Program-made: the position numbers and the translations under genes
From: Halobacillus halophilus DSM 2266
Lineage (GTDB): Bacteria > Bacillota > Bacilli > Bacillales > Halobacillaceae
DNA length: 64,000 nucleotides
Assembly (NCBI RefSeq): GCF_000284515.1
Contig: NC_017668.1
Location: 1,798,001 to 1,862,000 of the forward strand
Reading direction: 5' to 3'
Part shown: piece after piece, positions 47,785-57,429 of the stretch
Position numbering within the stretch: the first letter of the stretch is position 1
Layout of the letters: every line of letters starts with the position of its first letter
The notes under the pieces: model-generated
Told to the model about the DNA's origin: nothing
The model's input: only the letters and a program-made list of their open reading frames with translations
Database searches by the model: none

Positions 47785-48213
47785 ATGAAAACAGTGAAAG
47801 ACATAATGACTAGTGATGTATCTGTATGCCGTACGGATGATACGCTTAGTTCCGCTGCTCAAATTATGAAGCAGAAGAACGTAGGGGCTGTTCCTGTATG
47901 CGATAATCAGGGTCAGTTGATGGGGATGGTAACCGATCGTGACTTAGTTCTGCGTGGTTATGCCGATAAGAAACCAGAAACTACTCCAATCCAGCAGGTC
48001 ATGAGCGATCGTTTATACAACTGCAGCCCAGAGACTACGCTTGAAGAAGCGAGCAAAATAATGGCTGAGCATCAAATCCGCAGACTTCCAGTCGTGGAAA
48101 ATGGAAAATTATCAGGGATCATCTCTCTTGGTGATTTATCTGTAGAAGATATGTCAGACCATGCGGCAGGAGTAGCTCTCCAAGACATTTCTGAACGCCC
48201 TGAACTTCATTAA
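47785..48213 (+). CDS. ylbB: Tandem CBS-domain protein YlbB
   Basis: The 142-residue protein is made of two CBS motifs (about 8-63 and 70-125), with the repeated MTSDVSVCRTDDTL / MSDRLYNCSPETTL starts and TDRDLV/SLGDL ends. CBS pairs bind adenosyl ligands. The actual ligand and target are unknown. AAGGAGG precedes the ATG at 47785. Confidence 0.88.
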   Translation: MKTVKDIMTSDVSVCRTDDTLSSAAQIMKQKNVGAVPVCDNQGQLMGMVTDRDLVLRGYADKKPETTPIQQVMSDRLYNCSPETTLEEASKIMAEHQIRRLPVVENGKLSGIISLGDLSVEDMSDHAAGVALQDISERPELH

Positions 48214-48224
48214 GTGATTCAATA

Positions 48225-48256
48225 GGAAGACCTGCTGCTCTCAGCAGGTCTTTTAT
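48225..48256 (+). terminator. Terminator of ylbB
   Basis: Stem AAGACCTGCTG/CAGCAGGTCTT with T-run. From here to 48410 no gene is visible; the ylbC gene found here in B. subtilis is absent. Confidence 0.85.
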
Positions 48257-48512
48257 TTATACAAATCCTGCGAAAGCGTCTTTATTCAGGGCTCGAACTT
48301 TTCGTCAATTAGAAAAGTCAGATGAGCATCAAATAAAATAAGTAGGGAGAACTCTGCCTTTTCTTTTTGTATCCATTTCCTTCCTGTAGGAGCTGGAAAA
48401 AGCGGCAATTTGTATATGAAGAAAACTTAAACCTATGATAAGCTTAGCGCATCAAAGAACGATGGATGGAAACTCAAGACTAGCTTTAGGAAAGGGGAAT
48501 GGTTTAAGATCT

Positions 48513-49118
48513 ATGCGCAAGTTTGCAGATGATACGTTTGCTATGTTGGTCTCCCTGTTTTTATTTTACATATTCGTGTTGAACGTTAATAAATTTACAT
48601 TTTTAGATGGAAACCAGGCCCTGCTTTTATTTGCTTCGATTGGTGTGGTGACGGCTAGTCTTTGGACTGGCGTTCAATTGAGTAAATGGCTGCGTTCTTT
48701 CAGGTACTCTTTCATCGTAAAAACTCTTCTGTCTGGTACCATCCTCTTGTTTTTTAGCTACCAGCTATTTTTTCCTTATTTTTATTCCACAAATCATTTA
48801 GAAAAAGCTGGGGTGGAGCAGGTAGAATCGTACTTCCAGCTGAACGAAGATATACGATCAGCCAAGCAGCGTAAACAAGAGGTTCAAACAATGATGACGG
48901 AAATGCTGGCATTTGCCACTTTACAATCTGAACAAAACCCAAAAGGACAACTAGTCGACATACATACGGTTGAAGTAACTCGGGACTACTATAGGTTTCA
49001 TTTAACTGTAGAAGTTAAGCGCTCCTTTGGAACAGATATAGTCCAGCATCCATACCGATTCTCATTCACGAGAGAAGATGGAAGGTTTAAAATCAACGGA
49101 TTTGAAAGATTAAACTAG
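48513..49118 (+). CDS. Membrane protein of unknown function
   Basis: The protein of about 201 residues has three membrane helices (about 8-25, 35-53, 65-85) followed by a soluble C-terminal domain with alternating strand-like sequence (VDIHTVEVTRDYYRFHLTVEV). I do not recognise a family. The start is uncertain: AAAGGGG lies 15 nt before ATG 48513. An in-frame ATG at 48462 is possible, and one at 48435 overlaps a candidate -10 box (TATGAT, with TTGTAT about 18 nt upstream). Confidence 0.6.
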   Translation: MRKFADDTFAMLVSLFLFYIFVLNVNKFTFLDGNQALLLFASIGVVTASLWTGVQLSKWLRSFRYSFIVKTLLSGTILLFFSYQLFFPYFYSTNHLEKAGVEQVESYFQLNEDIRSAKQRKQEVQTMMTEMLAFATLQSEQNPKGQLVDIHTVEVTRDYYRFHLTVEVKRSFGTDIVQHPYRFSFTREDGRFKINGFERLN

Positions 49119-49215
49119 AATTTGCTGTTTTTCGCAAATTTCCTTCATGGGGTAAGAACGTCCTTATTTTAGGTGCATAGGCTATAGAGTAGATCTAACA
49201 GTGAGGTGTGAACTT

Positions 49216-49581
49216 ATGAGTACAAATGAATTGCACCCGAATGTCCAGCGCTTTAAAGAATTTGTAGATGATCATCCTCGTGTGAAGGAACAAATCCGGA
49301 AAAATCATAAACTGATTCAAAGCTATTATGAGAAGTGGATGATTTTGGGGGCGGAGGATCGTTTCTGGGAATCCCTGCCTGCGGTGAAGAAGAGTACTTC
49401 ATCTAATAAGAAGGATTTGTTTAAGCAGTTAGGAGCATTAATGGAAGAGCTGGACTGGGAAGAGGTATCTCGCCATATGGATGAACTGAATGGGGCATTA
49501 GGACAATTTCAACAATTCTTATCTAAAGCTAAGAAAGATTCCAACAAAGATCGTAGAGAGTTAGAGTACCCTTATTACTAA
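49216..49581 (+). CDS. ylbD: YlbD-like putative spore coat protein
   Basis: The 121-residue helical charged protein begins MSTNELHPNVQRFKEFVDDH, matching the YlbD coat family, with conserved Trp residues in YYEKWMILG and FWESLP. The ATG at 49216 is 8 nt after GAGGTG. YlbD is proposed as a spore coat protein in B. subtilis. The small ylbE gene that normally follows is missing. Confidence 0.78.
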   Translation: MSTNELHPNVQRFKEFVDDHPRVKEQIRKNHKLIQSYYEKWMILGAEDRFWESLPAVKKSTSSNKKDLFKQLGALMEELDWEEVSRHMDELNGALGQFQQFLSKAKKDSNKDRRELEYPYY

Positions 49582-49744
49582 GATCAAGCTTCGAGACTCC
49601 GAAAGTCCACGGCATCTATATAAAAAGTGTTCATCAGATGCAGGCGAAAAAAATTCTTTATAAAATAGGACAGCAGGGAATGACGAAACTCATTTCAATC
49701 TGCTGTCCTATTTGATAAGATAGAAGTGGAGGTGGACATCTAAA

Positions 49745-50185
49745 ATGCTAGCTACAATGGAAATTGTCGATCTGCTTGATAGTTCAGAAACGATTGGCCA
49801 TATGGTCATGAATTCAGATACAATGCATCATTATAATGAAGCGAAGTACGCTCTTGAGAATGATCGCGACGCTCAGGCGCTCATCAAGAGATTTGCTGAT
49901 ATAAAAGAACACTATGAGGATGTTCAGCGTTTCGGGCGCTACCATCCGGATTATAATGATATTATGAAGAAAGTCCGTTCTGTGAAGAGAGAAATGGACA
50001 TGCACGAAACCGTGGCTCATTTCAAAAAAGCGGAGCGGGAAGTGCAAAAGCTGTTGGATGAAATTAGCGAAAACGTGGCTTTTAGTGTAAGTGAACAAAT
50101 AAAAGTTCCAAAAAACGGAATGGCTCTTACCGACTCCGGCTGCAGTGGCGGATGCGGAAGCGGCGGAAGCTGTGGGTGCTCTTAA
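49745..50185 (+). CDS. ylbF: RicF (YlbF), subunit of the RicAFT (Y) complex
   Basis: The 146-residue YlbF/YmcA-family helical protein binds RicA and RicT, carries iron-sulphur clusters and directs RNase Y processing; it affects competence, biofilm formation and sporulation in B. subtilis. The C-terminal tail here is Gly/Ser/Cys-rich (GCSGGCGSGGSCGCS), giving four cysteines that fit cluster binding. GGAGGTGG precedes the ATG at 49745. Confidence 0.9.
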   Translation: MLATMEIVDLLDSSETIGHMVMNSDTMHHYNEAKYALENDRDAQALIKRFADIKEHYEDVQRFGRYHPDYNDIMKKVRSVKREMDMHETVAHFKKAEREVQKLLDEISENVAFSVSEQIKVPKNGMALTDSGCSGGCGSGGSCGCS

Positions 50186-50187
50186 AC

Positions 50188-50511
50188 TTAAGTGAATCGG
50201 ATACAGTCATCACAGAAGTTGCCGCAGCAGAACATTTTCCGTTGAGGCACTAGAAAACGCACACGGTACACATAGAACGTCTGACTTTTGCGTACATAAC
50301 TCATCGCAAGGGTCAGGCGTTTTCCTTTCATAGCTTTAGCAGCGGACCTCTTAAGCTGATCTTCCACTACAGATTGGTCAGCTGTACAATCCGGCCAGAG
50401 ATACACAAAAGGCAGCCCGGTAATTTGTTTAAACTGTACGCTCTTCACAACAGGAGACTGTTGCAAATCTTTTGAAAAAAGTTCAAATGCCCGTTCGTGG
50501 TCCGTCTTCAT
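50188..50511 (-). CDS. Conserved hypothetical protein with C-terminal CCGNFCDDC
   Basis: The 107-residue protein has no membrane segment. The C-terminus has four cysteines in CCGNFCDDC, suggesting metal binding. AAAAGGAG lies upstream of the ATG at 50511. It lies opposite in direction between ricF and ylbG and ends only 3 nt from the ricF stop. I do not recognise its family name or function. Confidence 0.68.
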   Translation of the reverse strand: MKTDHERAFELFSKDLQQSPVVKSVQFKQITGLPFVYLWPDCTADQSVVEDQLKRSAAKAMKGKRLTLAMSYVRKSQTFYVYRVRFLVPQRKMFCCGNFCDDCIRFT

Positions 50512-50611
50512 AAAAAGGACTCCTTTTAGAAAGAATAATCAGAGAATAATTGCCGTTCACTTTATCTTTTGGTACACTGACGGTAAATACTACGTAAAGC
50601 AGGGTGTCGTC

Positions 50612-50890
50612 ATGATTAAAACGAAACGACAAGGTATTATTGTATATTTTCAACATATGAAAAATGTCAGGCAGATAAAAAAACACGGTCATCTCATTCA
50701 TGCCTCTAAAAAGTTAAAATATGCGGTTCTATATGTGAATGAAGAAGATTTAGAATTCAAAATGGAAAAATTAGAGCGGTTACCATTTGTTTCCCGTGTT
50801 ATTCCCTCACATAAACCTGAAATTCAGACGGATTATGAAAACGCAAAACCTGATAAAGCGAAACAATATGACTACAAAATGGGCATATAA
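50612..50890 (+). CDS. ylbG: YlbG, UPF0298 (DUF2129) family
   Basis: A 92-residue protein beginning MIKTKRQGIIVYFQHMKNVRQIKKHG, the standard UPF0298 start. It is cytoplasmic, of unknown function, in its usual place between ylbF and rsmD. The ATG at 50612 is preceded by AGGGTG. Confidence 0.88.
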   Translation: MIKTKRQGIIVYFQHMKNVRQIKKHGHLIHASKKLKYAVLYVNEEDLEFKMEKLERLPFVSRVIPSHKPEIQTDYENAKPDKAKQYDYKMGI

Positions 50891-50922
50891 AAAAGAGGTC
50901 TCCTTCAGGGAGGCCTCTTTTA
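50889..50922. terminator. Bidirectional terminator of ylbG and the convergent gene
   Basis: Stem AAAAGAGGTCTCC/GGAGGCCTCTTTT. Confidence 0.85.
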
Positions 50923-51312
50923 TTATGAGAGTGGAGCGATAAATTTGTTCATTCGTAAAATACCGACTAAATGCTGGTAAAATAATTCAGTTTCCGGAAA
51001 TAAGCTTGATGGTTTGATTGTGAATTCGGCTACCTCTTTTCCGGCACTTTCAGCCATCTCTTTAAACAAATCAAATCGTCTATTCGGCTGCTCATGAGGG
51101 TTTGGTATCCCTTCCCGGCAGATATATATAGGCTGAAACTTATCACCACGGGCCGGCTTCATGACCAGGGATAATGAGGCCAGCGGTTTGCCATTTACTT
51201 CGCTGTAGAAAGCGATCGCGTGCTGAATTCTATCTGGCATAAGTGAACCCAGTTCAATTAGTTCATAAATATCTGCATAACCTTCGCCTAGTTCGATGAA
51301 TTTCTGGATCAT
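50923..51312 (-). CDS. Conserved hypothetical protein (DUF7147-like)
   Basis: The 129-residue soluble protein begins MIQKFIELGEGYADIYELIEL and has an alpha/beta pattern with IAFYSEVNGKPLASLSLVMKPA. I recall similar Bacillaceae proteins annotated as DUF7147 with no known function; this is from memory. It starts with ATG at 51312, with AGGAAG upstream on the minus strand. Confidence 0.65.
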   Translation of the reverse strand: MIQKFIELGEGYADIYELIELGSLMPDRIQHAIAFYSEVNGKPLASLSLVMKPARGDKFQPIYICREGIPNPHEQPNRRFDLFKEMAESAGKEVAEFTIKPSSLFPETELFYQHLVGILRMNKFIAPLS

Positions 51313-51511
51313 ATCATTCTACTTCCTTTCCTAAACGCATTCAAGACTACACTAGCAAAAATCAGCAGGCTTGTGAACACTCCATTTATGAGATGGATTC
51401 ATTTAATAAAAGGAACCTCTTTGAAGGTGGAGAGTTTTTTGGATTGAGAAGAAGTGATAAGTTTCCCTGTCGAATGAAAGCGTAATAAGCAGCCTGATAT
51501 TTTAATGCAAA

Positions 51512-51545
51512 AAAAATAGGGCTGTCCATCATAGACAGCCCTTCT
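51512..51545 (-). terminator. Orphan minus-strand terminator
   Basis: Stem GGGCTGTC/GACAGCCC, followed on the minus strand by a run of eight T. No recognised minus-strand gene lies upstream (51546-51781), so it may end an unannotated small transcript. The rest of the 51313-51781 gap shows only a small hairpin near 51632-51647. Confidence 0.6.
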
Positions 51546-51781
51546 TCCTCGAACCCTGAGATTCAAGAAAGTAAAGGGAGAGGAGAAACCGGAGGAAGTA
51601 CTTATGGGGATGTAAGCCTTCTCCGTTTTCAGAAGCAGTCATCTGCTTCAATTCTAGTATGGACTTGCACTTTTTCTTTTATTCATGAGAAACGGAATTC
51701 TTTATTAAAACCTTCAATTTCCTGCAGCCTTCATTTTGTGGTAGGATTATGGGGAATGATGACAAAAGAGGTGTACAAACG

Positions 51782-52330
51782 ATGCGAGTAATAGCGGGTG
51801 ACTTTAAAGGGCGTCAGTTAAAATCTGTCCCGACTCATCAAACTCGACCAACAACGGATAAAGTAAAGGAAGCGGTTTTTCACAAGATTGGTCCTTTTTT
51901 TGATGGAGGTAAAGCTTTAGATCTTTTTGCAGGAAGCGGAGGCCTGGGCATTGAAGCGTTGAGCAGAGGTGTGTCGTCCTGTATATTTGTAGATCAGCAG
52001 CAAAAAGCGATCCAGACCATATATGAAAATATCCATACATTGGATTTAACGGACCGTACAGAAGTGTTCAGAACGGATGCCAAACGTGCCATGAAAGCAG
52101 CGGGCAAACGAGGGTTAACGTTCGATTACATATTTCTTGACCCTCCCTATAAAAAGTTTTCCTACAAGGAATTAATGGAAGCGCTTTTAGATTATGAATT
52201 GCTGGCAGAGCAGGGAGTTATTATTTGTGAACACGATGCGTCTGAAGAAATCCCTGCATCGATAGGTCGATTGGATCAGATGGATTCAGATGTATATGGA
52301 AGTAATATAGGTGTGACAATATTTAAGTAA
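51782..52330 (+). CDS. rsmD: 16S rRNA (guanine966-N2)-methyltransferase
   Basis: RsmD methylates G966 of 16S rRNA. The 182-residue Rossmann methyltransferase has MRVIAGDFKGRQL, the SAM motif LDLFAGSGGLGIEALSRG and the catalytic DPPY. The ATG at 51782 has GAGGTG 10 nt upstream. It lies 12 nt before coaD, its usual partner. Confidence 0.93.
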   Translation: MRVIAGDFKGRQLKSVPTHQTRPTTDKVKEAVFHKIGPFFDGGKALDLFAGSGGLGIEALSRGVSSCIFVDQQQKAIQTIYENIHTLDLTDRTEVFRTDAKRAMKAAGKRGLTFDYIFLDPPYKKFSYKELMEALLDYELLAEQGVIICEHDASEEIPASIGRLDQMDSDVYGSNIGVTIFK

Positions 52331-52822
<492 letters not shown>

Positions 52823-52823
52823 C

Positions 52824-52862
52824 GAATGACCACTACGAAATATGTTCGTAGTGGTCATTTTC
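52824..52862. terminator. Bidirectional terminator between coaD and ylbJ
   Basis: Stem AATGACCACTACGAA/TTCGTAGTGGTCATT with T-run. Confidence 0.88.
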
Positions 52863-54047
52863 ATCTTCATTTGATTCAGTACGTTTGGACTGCCATTTCA
52901 CAAACATCGTAAACATAATCATGACAATGGTGATCGGCGGCCCGAAATGGTGAAAGAATTCCAAAAGCGGGATGGTAAGCTGTTCGGTCGGGTTCCATAT
53001 CGGAAGACTGTCGGCCGGCTCAGATGGGGAGTAGACATAAAGGTATAAAAAAGCAATCATCAGGGTCGCAATGGCTCCATGAGTCAGTCTGGAAAGGGCA
53101 TATGGCTTAAAGCGGATATCCGTTTCTGCTATAATGCTTGCAATTTGAGCCTGGATAGAGAAGCCGTGAAAGCCTAAGATGAAACTTACAAGCATGAGCT
53201 GGGCTAGTAAGGATTCATGTGTTTGAGTCACCGCCCCGATTCCGGTAGTCATCTCCAGCATCCCGGCCATAAGCGGTATAGGAAAGCTTTCAGGAAGGCC
53301 GATCATATGGAACAAAGGGGATAAGGCGGGCAGGATACCTGTTCGTTTCAGCAGCTCTGTCAGAACGGAAAATAGCATAATAAACCCGCCGACCATCAGA
53401 AGGGTGTCAACAGATCGGGACACGGCATCCCCCATTAATTTCCCTATTGATCTACCATCGTCCAAACGAGACTGATGCATAGTGATGAAAGCTTCTCTGA
53501 AGGTTGGGTAGGTTTGGTCTCGAATGGGAGATTCTTCTTTTCTCTTGTAAAAACGCATAGCTATACCTACGATGAAGTTGCCTCCATAATGAGCGATAGC
53601 AAGAATTACTCCGAGAGAAGCATTATGAAAAAAACCTACAGCTACAGCTCCAAAAAGAAAAAGCGGACTGGATGCATTGGTAAAAGAGATGAGGCGCTCT
53701 GCTTCAATTTGAGAGATTTGGCCTTTTTTTCTAAGGTCAGCTGTCCATTTGGCTCCGCTAGGGTAACCACTTGCCATTCCCATGACCCACACAAAGCCGC
53801 CGGACCCGGGTACATTGAACAAAGGGCGCATAAATCGTTCGCTCAGGGCTCCCAGACCATGAACCACACCAAATCCAATAAGCAATTCGGCCGTAATAAA
53901 GAACGGGAGAAGAGATGGAAAGACCACCTCCCACCACAGATCAAGGCCCCTTAAACTGGCGGTCAAGGCAGCTTTAGGGTATATAATTAAGGACACGGCA
54001 AAACCAAGAGTTAAACAGGTCAGCCACATCGTCTTTATTTTGGAAAT
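52833..54047 (-). CDS. ylbJ: YlbJ sporulation integral membrane protein
   Basis: This nucleoside-recognition-domain membrane protein has about 404 residues, with eight or more helices and the conserved GGFVWVMGMASGYPSGAK and GFHGFSIQAQIASI segments. In B. subtilis it is mother-cell expressed and needed for heat-resistant spores. The start is unusual: the strong GGAGG site at about 54056-54061 is 8-9 nt from an ATT (54047), while the nearest in-frame ATG (54029) is 24 nt away. The open frame extends to 54125 without another good site. Confidence 0.85.
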   Translation of the reverse strand: MSKIKTMWLTCLTLGFAVSLIIYPKAALTASLRGLDLWWEVVFPSLLPFFITAELLIGFGVVHGLGALSERFMRPLFNVPGSGGFVWVMGMASGYPSGAKWTADLRKKGQISQIEAERLISFTNASSPLFLFGAVAVGFFHNASLGVILAIAHYGGNFIVGIAMRFYKRKEESPIRDQTYPTFREAFITMHQSRLDDGRSIGKLMGDAVSRSVDTLLMVGGFIMLFSVLTELLKRTGILPALSPLFHMIGLPESFPIPLMAGMLEMTTGIGAVTQTHESLLAQLMLVSFILGFHGFSIQAQIASIIAETDIRFKPYALSRLTHGAIATLMIAFLYLYVYSPSEPADSLPIWNPTEQLTIPLLEFFHHFGPPITIVMIMFTMFVKWQSKRTESNEDENDHYEHIS

Positions 54048-54219
54048 AAGGAACGCCTCCTCAACGTGCGCGGTTTTCTGTACTTCTAATATCATCCATA
54101 GTAGAATGAGGATATATTTGGACATGTAACAGGAAGGCTAGTCTATATTCCATATGTACGCTCATAAGATAACGATTTATTCCATAAAATATAGCAAAGT
54201 CTTGAAGGGGGAATAGCAG

Positions 54220-55008
54220 GTGGGAGGTCCGAAGATCGGTTTGGCGCTAGGTTCGGGAGGAGCACGTGGTTTTTCTCACCTGGGCGTTCTCAAGGTTCTC
54301 AAAAGTTACGGAATTCCAATCGATATGATAGCGGGGAGCAGCATGGGAGCTTTAGTAGGCTCTTTTTTTGCGGCTGGACAAAAGATTGAGGATATGTACA
54401 AACTCGCTTTTACGTTTAAACGGAAATATTATTTGGATTTCACCGTCCCGAAGATGGGCTTTATTCAGGGACGACGGATTAAAGAGTACATCCGTCTTTT
54501 TACTTTTGGAAAGAACATAGAAGATTTCCCTCTTCCTATGGCGATTATTGCGACAGATCTGTACGCCGGGCAAAAGATGATTTTTACAGATGGTCCTGCC
54601 AGTGAGGCAGTCCGGGCTAGCATCGCCATTCCCGGGATTTTTGTGCCGGAACGAATCAATGAGCGTTTGTATATTGATGGAGGCGTAATGGACCGTGTCC
54701 CCGTTTCTGTTGTGAAACAGATGGGCGCTGACATTGTAATCGCAGTAGATTGCGCTCATTTTGACGCCGATCCCAATATCAATACCATCTATGATGTTAT
54801 TACGCAAAGTATAGACATCATGCAGGATGAATTAGTGAATGCTATGGGAGTATCAACAGATGCTGATGTTATGATTCGTCCAGATGTATCCAAATATAGC
54901 TCCCGCGCTTTTACGAATATTGAAGATATCGTAGCCGCGGGGGAAGCAGCAGCGGAAGACCAGATTAAAAATATCCAAACCAGGCTTGCTGCATGGAAGG
55001 AGCCCTAA
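54220..55008 (+). CDS. ylbK: Patatin-like phospholipase/esterase YlbK
   Basis: The 262-residue patatin-family hydrolase has the oxyanion GSGGARG (near residue 11), the nucleophile motif GSSMG with catalytic Ser near residue 40, and the dyad Asp in YIDGGVMD. The substrate is unknown. It starts with GTG at 54220, 8 nt after AAGGGGG. It overlaps the ribosome binding site of ylbL. Confidence 0.9.
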   Translation: MGGPKIGLALGSGGARGFSHLGVLKVLKSYGIPIDMIAGSSMGALVGSFFAAGQKIEDMYKLAFTFKRKYYLDFTVPKMGFIQGRRIKEYIRLFTFGKNIEDFPLPMAIIATDLYAGQKMIFTDGPASEAVRASIAIPGIFVPERINERLYIDGGVMDRVPVSVVKQMGADIVIAVDCAHFDADPNINTIYDVITQSIDIMQDELVNAMGVSTDADVMIRPDVSKYSSRAFTNIEDIVAAGEAAAEDQIKNIQTRLAAWKEP

Positions 55009-55012
55009 AAGA

Positions 55013-56035
55013 ATGAAAGCCAATAAGCGCGTACTTATTACTGGAATCATAACCGCAGTGATTATTGCATTTTTAGCGGCATATCGATTACCGTTTTATA
55101 TTTACAAACCAGGTTCTGCTGACGCTTTGGACCCGATTGTCGAAGTCGTCGATGGATATGATAGTGAAGGTGATATGCATCTGGTAACCGTAAGAGGCGG
55201 ACAGGCAACACCAATACAGTGGCTGATGGCTAAAATCAGGCCATACAACCAAGTTTATCCGATCGAACAAATCCGTCCAGAGGGTGTATCGGAAGAAGAA
55301 TACTACCATGCTCAGCTGCAAATGATGGAATCTTCTCAGGAAGCGGCTAAAGTGGTCGCTTATCAGGCGGCAGATAGAGACATAGAAATTAATTTCGAAG
55401 GCGTTTTTGTCATGAGTGTTATTCAAGGAATGCCTGCAGAAGAAAAACTGCAATCAGGTGATCAAATTCTGGAAGTTGATGGAAAGAAAATCGAGGAGTC
55501 CAGCGACTTAATTAATTATGTCACGGATATGAAAAAAGGATCAAATGTAACATTAACGATCAAAAGAGATGAAGAGACGCTTCAAAAAGACATCGAGCTT
55601 GCTCCATTTCCTGACAATCCAGATAAAGTAGGGGTAGGAATTTCCCTTGTAACGGATCGATCCGTCAAGGTTGATCCAGAAGTTAAAGTGAAGAGCGGAG
55701 AAATCGGCGGACCCAGCGCTGGCTTAATGTTCTCGCTTGAGATCTATGATCAGTTAACAGAAAACGATGTTACGAAAGGATTTCAAATTGCGGGGACCGG
55801 TGAAATTAACTACGAAGGGCAAGTAGGAAGAATCGGCGGTATAGATAAGAAAGTGGTAGCGGCCTCGAATGATGGGGCGGACATCTTTTTTGCTCCGAAT
55901 GAAGATGGACGTGAAAACTCAAATTATCAAGTAGCCAAACGGACCGCAGAGGACATTGAGACAGAAATGAAGGTAGTTCCCGTGGATACGTTCCAAGAGG
56001 CTCTAACCTATCTAAAGGACCTTGAACCAGCCTGA
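55013..56035 (+). CDS. ylbL: YlbL, membrane-anchored PDZ-Lon-like protease
   Basis: The 340-residue protein has an N-terminal membrane anchor (about 7-28), a PDZ domain (about 125-195) and a Lon-type protease domain with catalytic Ser235 in GGPSAG and Lys279/280 in GGIDKK. In B. subtilis YlbL can degrade the cell-division inhibitor YneA. The ATG at 55013 follows AAGGAG located in the end of ylbK. It ends at a terminator. Confidence 0.92.
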   Translation: MKANKRVLITGIITAVIIAFLAAYRLPFYIYKPGSADALDPIVEVVDGYDSEGDMHLVTVRGGQATPIQWLMAKIRPYNQVYPIEQIRPEGVSEEEYYHAQLQMMESSQEAAKVVAYQAADRDIEINFEGVFVMSVIQGMPAEEKLQSGDQILEVDGKKIEESSDLINYVTDMKKGSNVTLTIKRDEETLQKDIELAPFPDNPDKVGVGISLVTDRSVKVDPEVKVKSGEIGGPSAGLMFSLEIYDQLTENDVTKGFQIAGTGEINYEGQVGRIGGIDKKVVAASNDGADIFFAPNEDGRENSNYQVAKRTAEDIETEMKVVPVDTFQEALTYLKDLEPA

Positions 56036-56038
56036 TAC

Positions 56039-56077
56039 GAAAGAAGCAGCCTCCTGAGAAGGCTGCTTCTTTTTTAA
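56039..56077. terminator. Bidirectional terminator between ylbL and tmcAL
   Basis: Stem AAGAAGCAGCCTCC/GAAGGCTGCTTCTT with T-run. Confidence 0.88.
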
Positions 56078-57279
56078 TGTTGAACGGGGGCACCGTACTC
56101 CGCTTTGATCATAGCGTTTCTTACAGAAGCTTCTAAAACACTGTAGTATGCGATTGCAGCTCTCTCTTCAATATCCAGCATAAGATGATTCATTTGCTGT
56201 GGCTGAGTGAGTAAAGGGATTCTCATCTGTTTCTTAGTCGAACGCAAATAATCTTTCCCGGTGTCACTCATAGCTAATACGCGTACATAAGGTGGAGGCT
56301 GGTTCAGCAGCAATTGAGCATCCTGCTTTTCAGTGCCTGTCAAAATATGCACGAGCGTGCGCTGCAATCTTGTCCACGTATAACGTTTCGTCTTTAATTT
56401 TTCCATAAACTGCTGAAAATTCTCAGATTCTTTAATGATTCGTTGAAGCCGGTGTTCAAGCCCTTCATCGACTCCTTGGATAGAACGAAGATCTTTTGGT
56501 TTCAAAGTTAAGATTTTGTGCTGCAGTAAGGAGAAATATTGATTCCATTCATGCCACATGCCCTTGTTTTCCTTATATAAAAGCAGCTGGTCCCGAGTGG
56601 CTTCTGGTATAGAGTCCTGAACAAGGAGGTTCATGCCGTCAGCTAAGAGTTCTTTTCTTATACTGGTGGCACTTGCAATATTTCCCTCAATCGTTTCGTC
56701 ATGGTAATGATTTTTTTCTCTTTTAATGGTAAGAGGACGAATCTGATTATTGTAGGCGAGGATTTGTTTTACGTAGCTGTAGCCCAGAATATTGTTGGGC
56801 TGAGCCAGATCAATACTATTCGTTGGCAACTCAACAGCCTGGTAACCAAAACGAGAGGCTTCAGGAAAGGAGTACCCCTGATTTAAATGTTTCCTTACGG
56901 TTTCATCATAAAGCCCCGCATGTTGGTCCAAATGATCGTGAGCGCTTAGAAAAGCCTGTATATCACCACTTTCACTGCCGAAACAGATAGATTCCACCCC
57001 AATTTCAGAAAGAGCCTGCACGGCTCCCTGACTGAAATAGTCACTGTGCTCAACAGCATATATGTAGGGAAGCTCCAGTACGAGATCAGCACCAGATTTT
57101 AAGGCTGCTTCAGCCCGGTGCCATTTATCAATGATGGCAGGTTCCCCACGCTGCAGGAAGTTTCCACTCATGATGGCAATCATACAATCAGCTTCTGCAG
57201 TTTCTTTCGAACGTTCCAGGTGATAAAGATGACCATTATGAAAAGGATTGTATTCCACGATAACCCCGCATGCTTTCAA
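56074..57279 (-). CDS. tmcAL: tRNA(Met) cytidine acetate ligase
   Basis: TmcAL (YlbM) forms N4-acetylcytidine in the wobble position of elongator tRNA-Met using acetate and ATP. The 401 residues have the nucleotidyltransferase signature VEYNPFHNGHLYHL (residues 8-21) and the second motif SYVKQIL. It is divergent from ylbN, with about 200 bp between them. Confidence 0.92.
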   Translation of the reverse strand: MKACGVIVEYNPFHNGHLYHLERSKETAEADCMIAIMSGNFLQRGEPAIIDKWHRAEAALKSGADLVLELPYIYAVEHSDYFSQGAVQALSEIGVESICFGSESGDIQAFLSAHDHLDQHAGLYDETVRKHLNQGYSFPEASRFGYQAVELPTNSIDLAQPNNILGYSYVKQILAYNNQIRPLTIKREKNHYHDETIEGNIASATSIRKELLADGMNLLVQDSIPEATRDQLLLYKENKGMWHEWNQYFSLLQHKILTLKPKDLRSIQGVDEGLEHRLQRIIKESENFQQFMEKLKTKRYTWTRLQRTLVHILTGTEKQDAQLLLNQPPPYVRVLAMSDTGKDYLRSTKKQMRIPLLTQPQQMNHLMLDIEERAAIAYYSVLEASVRNAMIKAEYGAPVQH

Positions 57280-57429
57280 ATGAGTTCCTCCTTCAAAATA
57301 AAGTAGATTTAAACATGTATTGAATTTATTTTATCATGAAGAGGAAGAAAATTCGCATACAAAGGGTAAAATATGTTATCTTAATGAAACCATTGAGAAA
57401 TGGGTAGCATTTGCTGTAAAGAAAAAATA

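Noticed and set aside
49582-49744. Degraded ylbE between ylbD and ricF
   Set aside because: A short open frame exists, but no match to YlbE that I can defend. The interval mainly holds a 12-bp hairpin (about 49666-49714).
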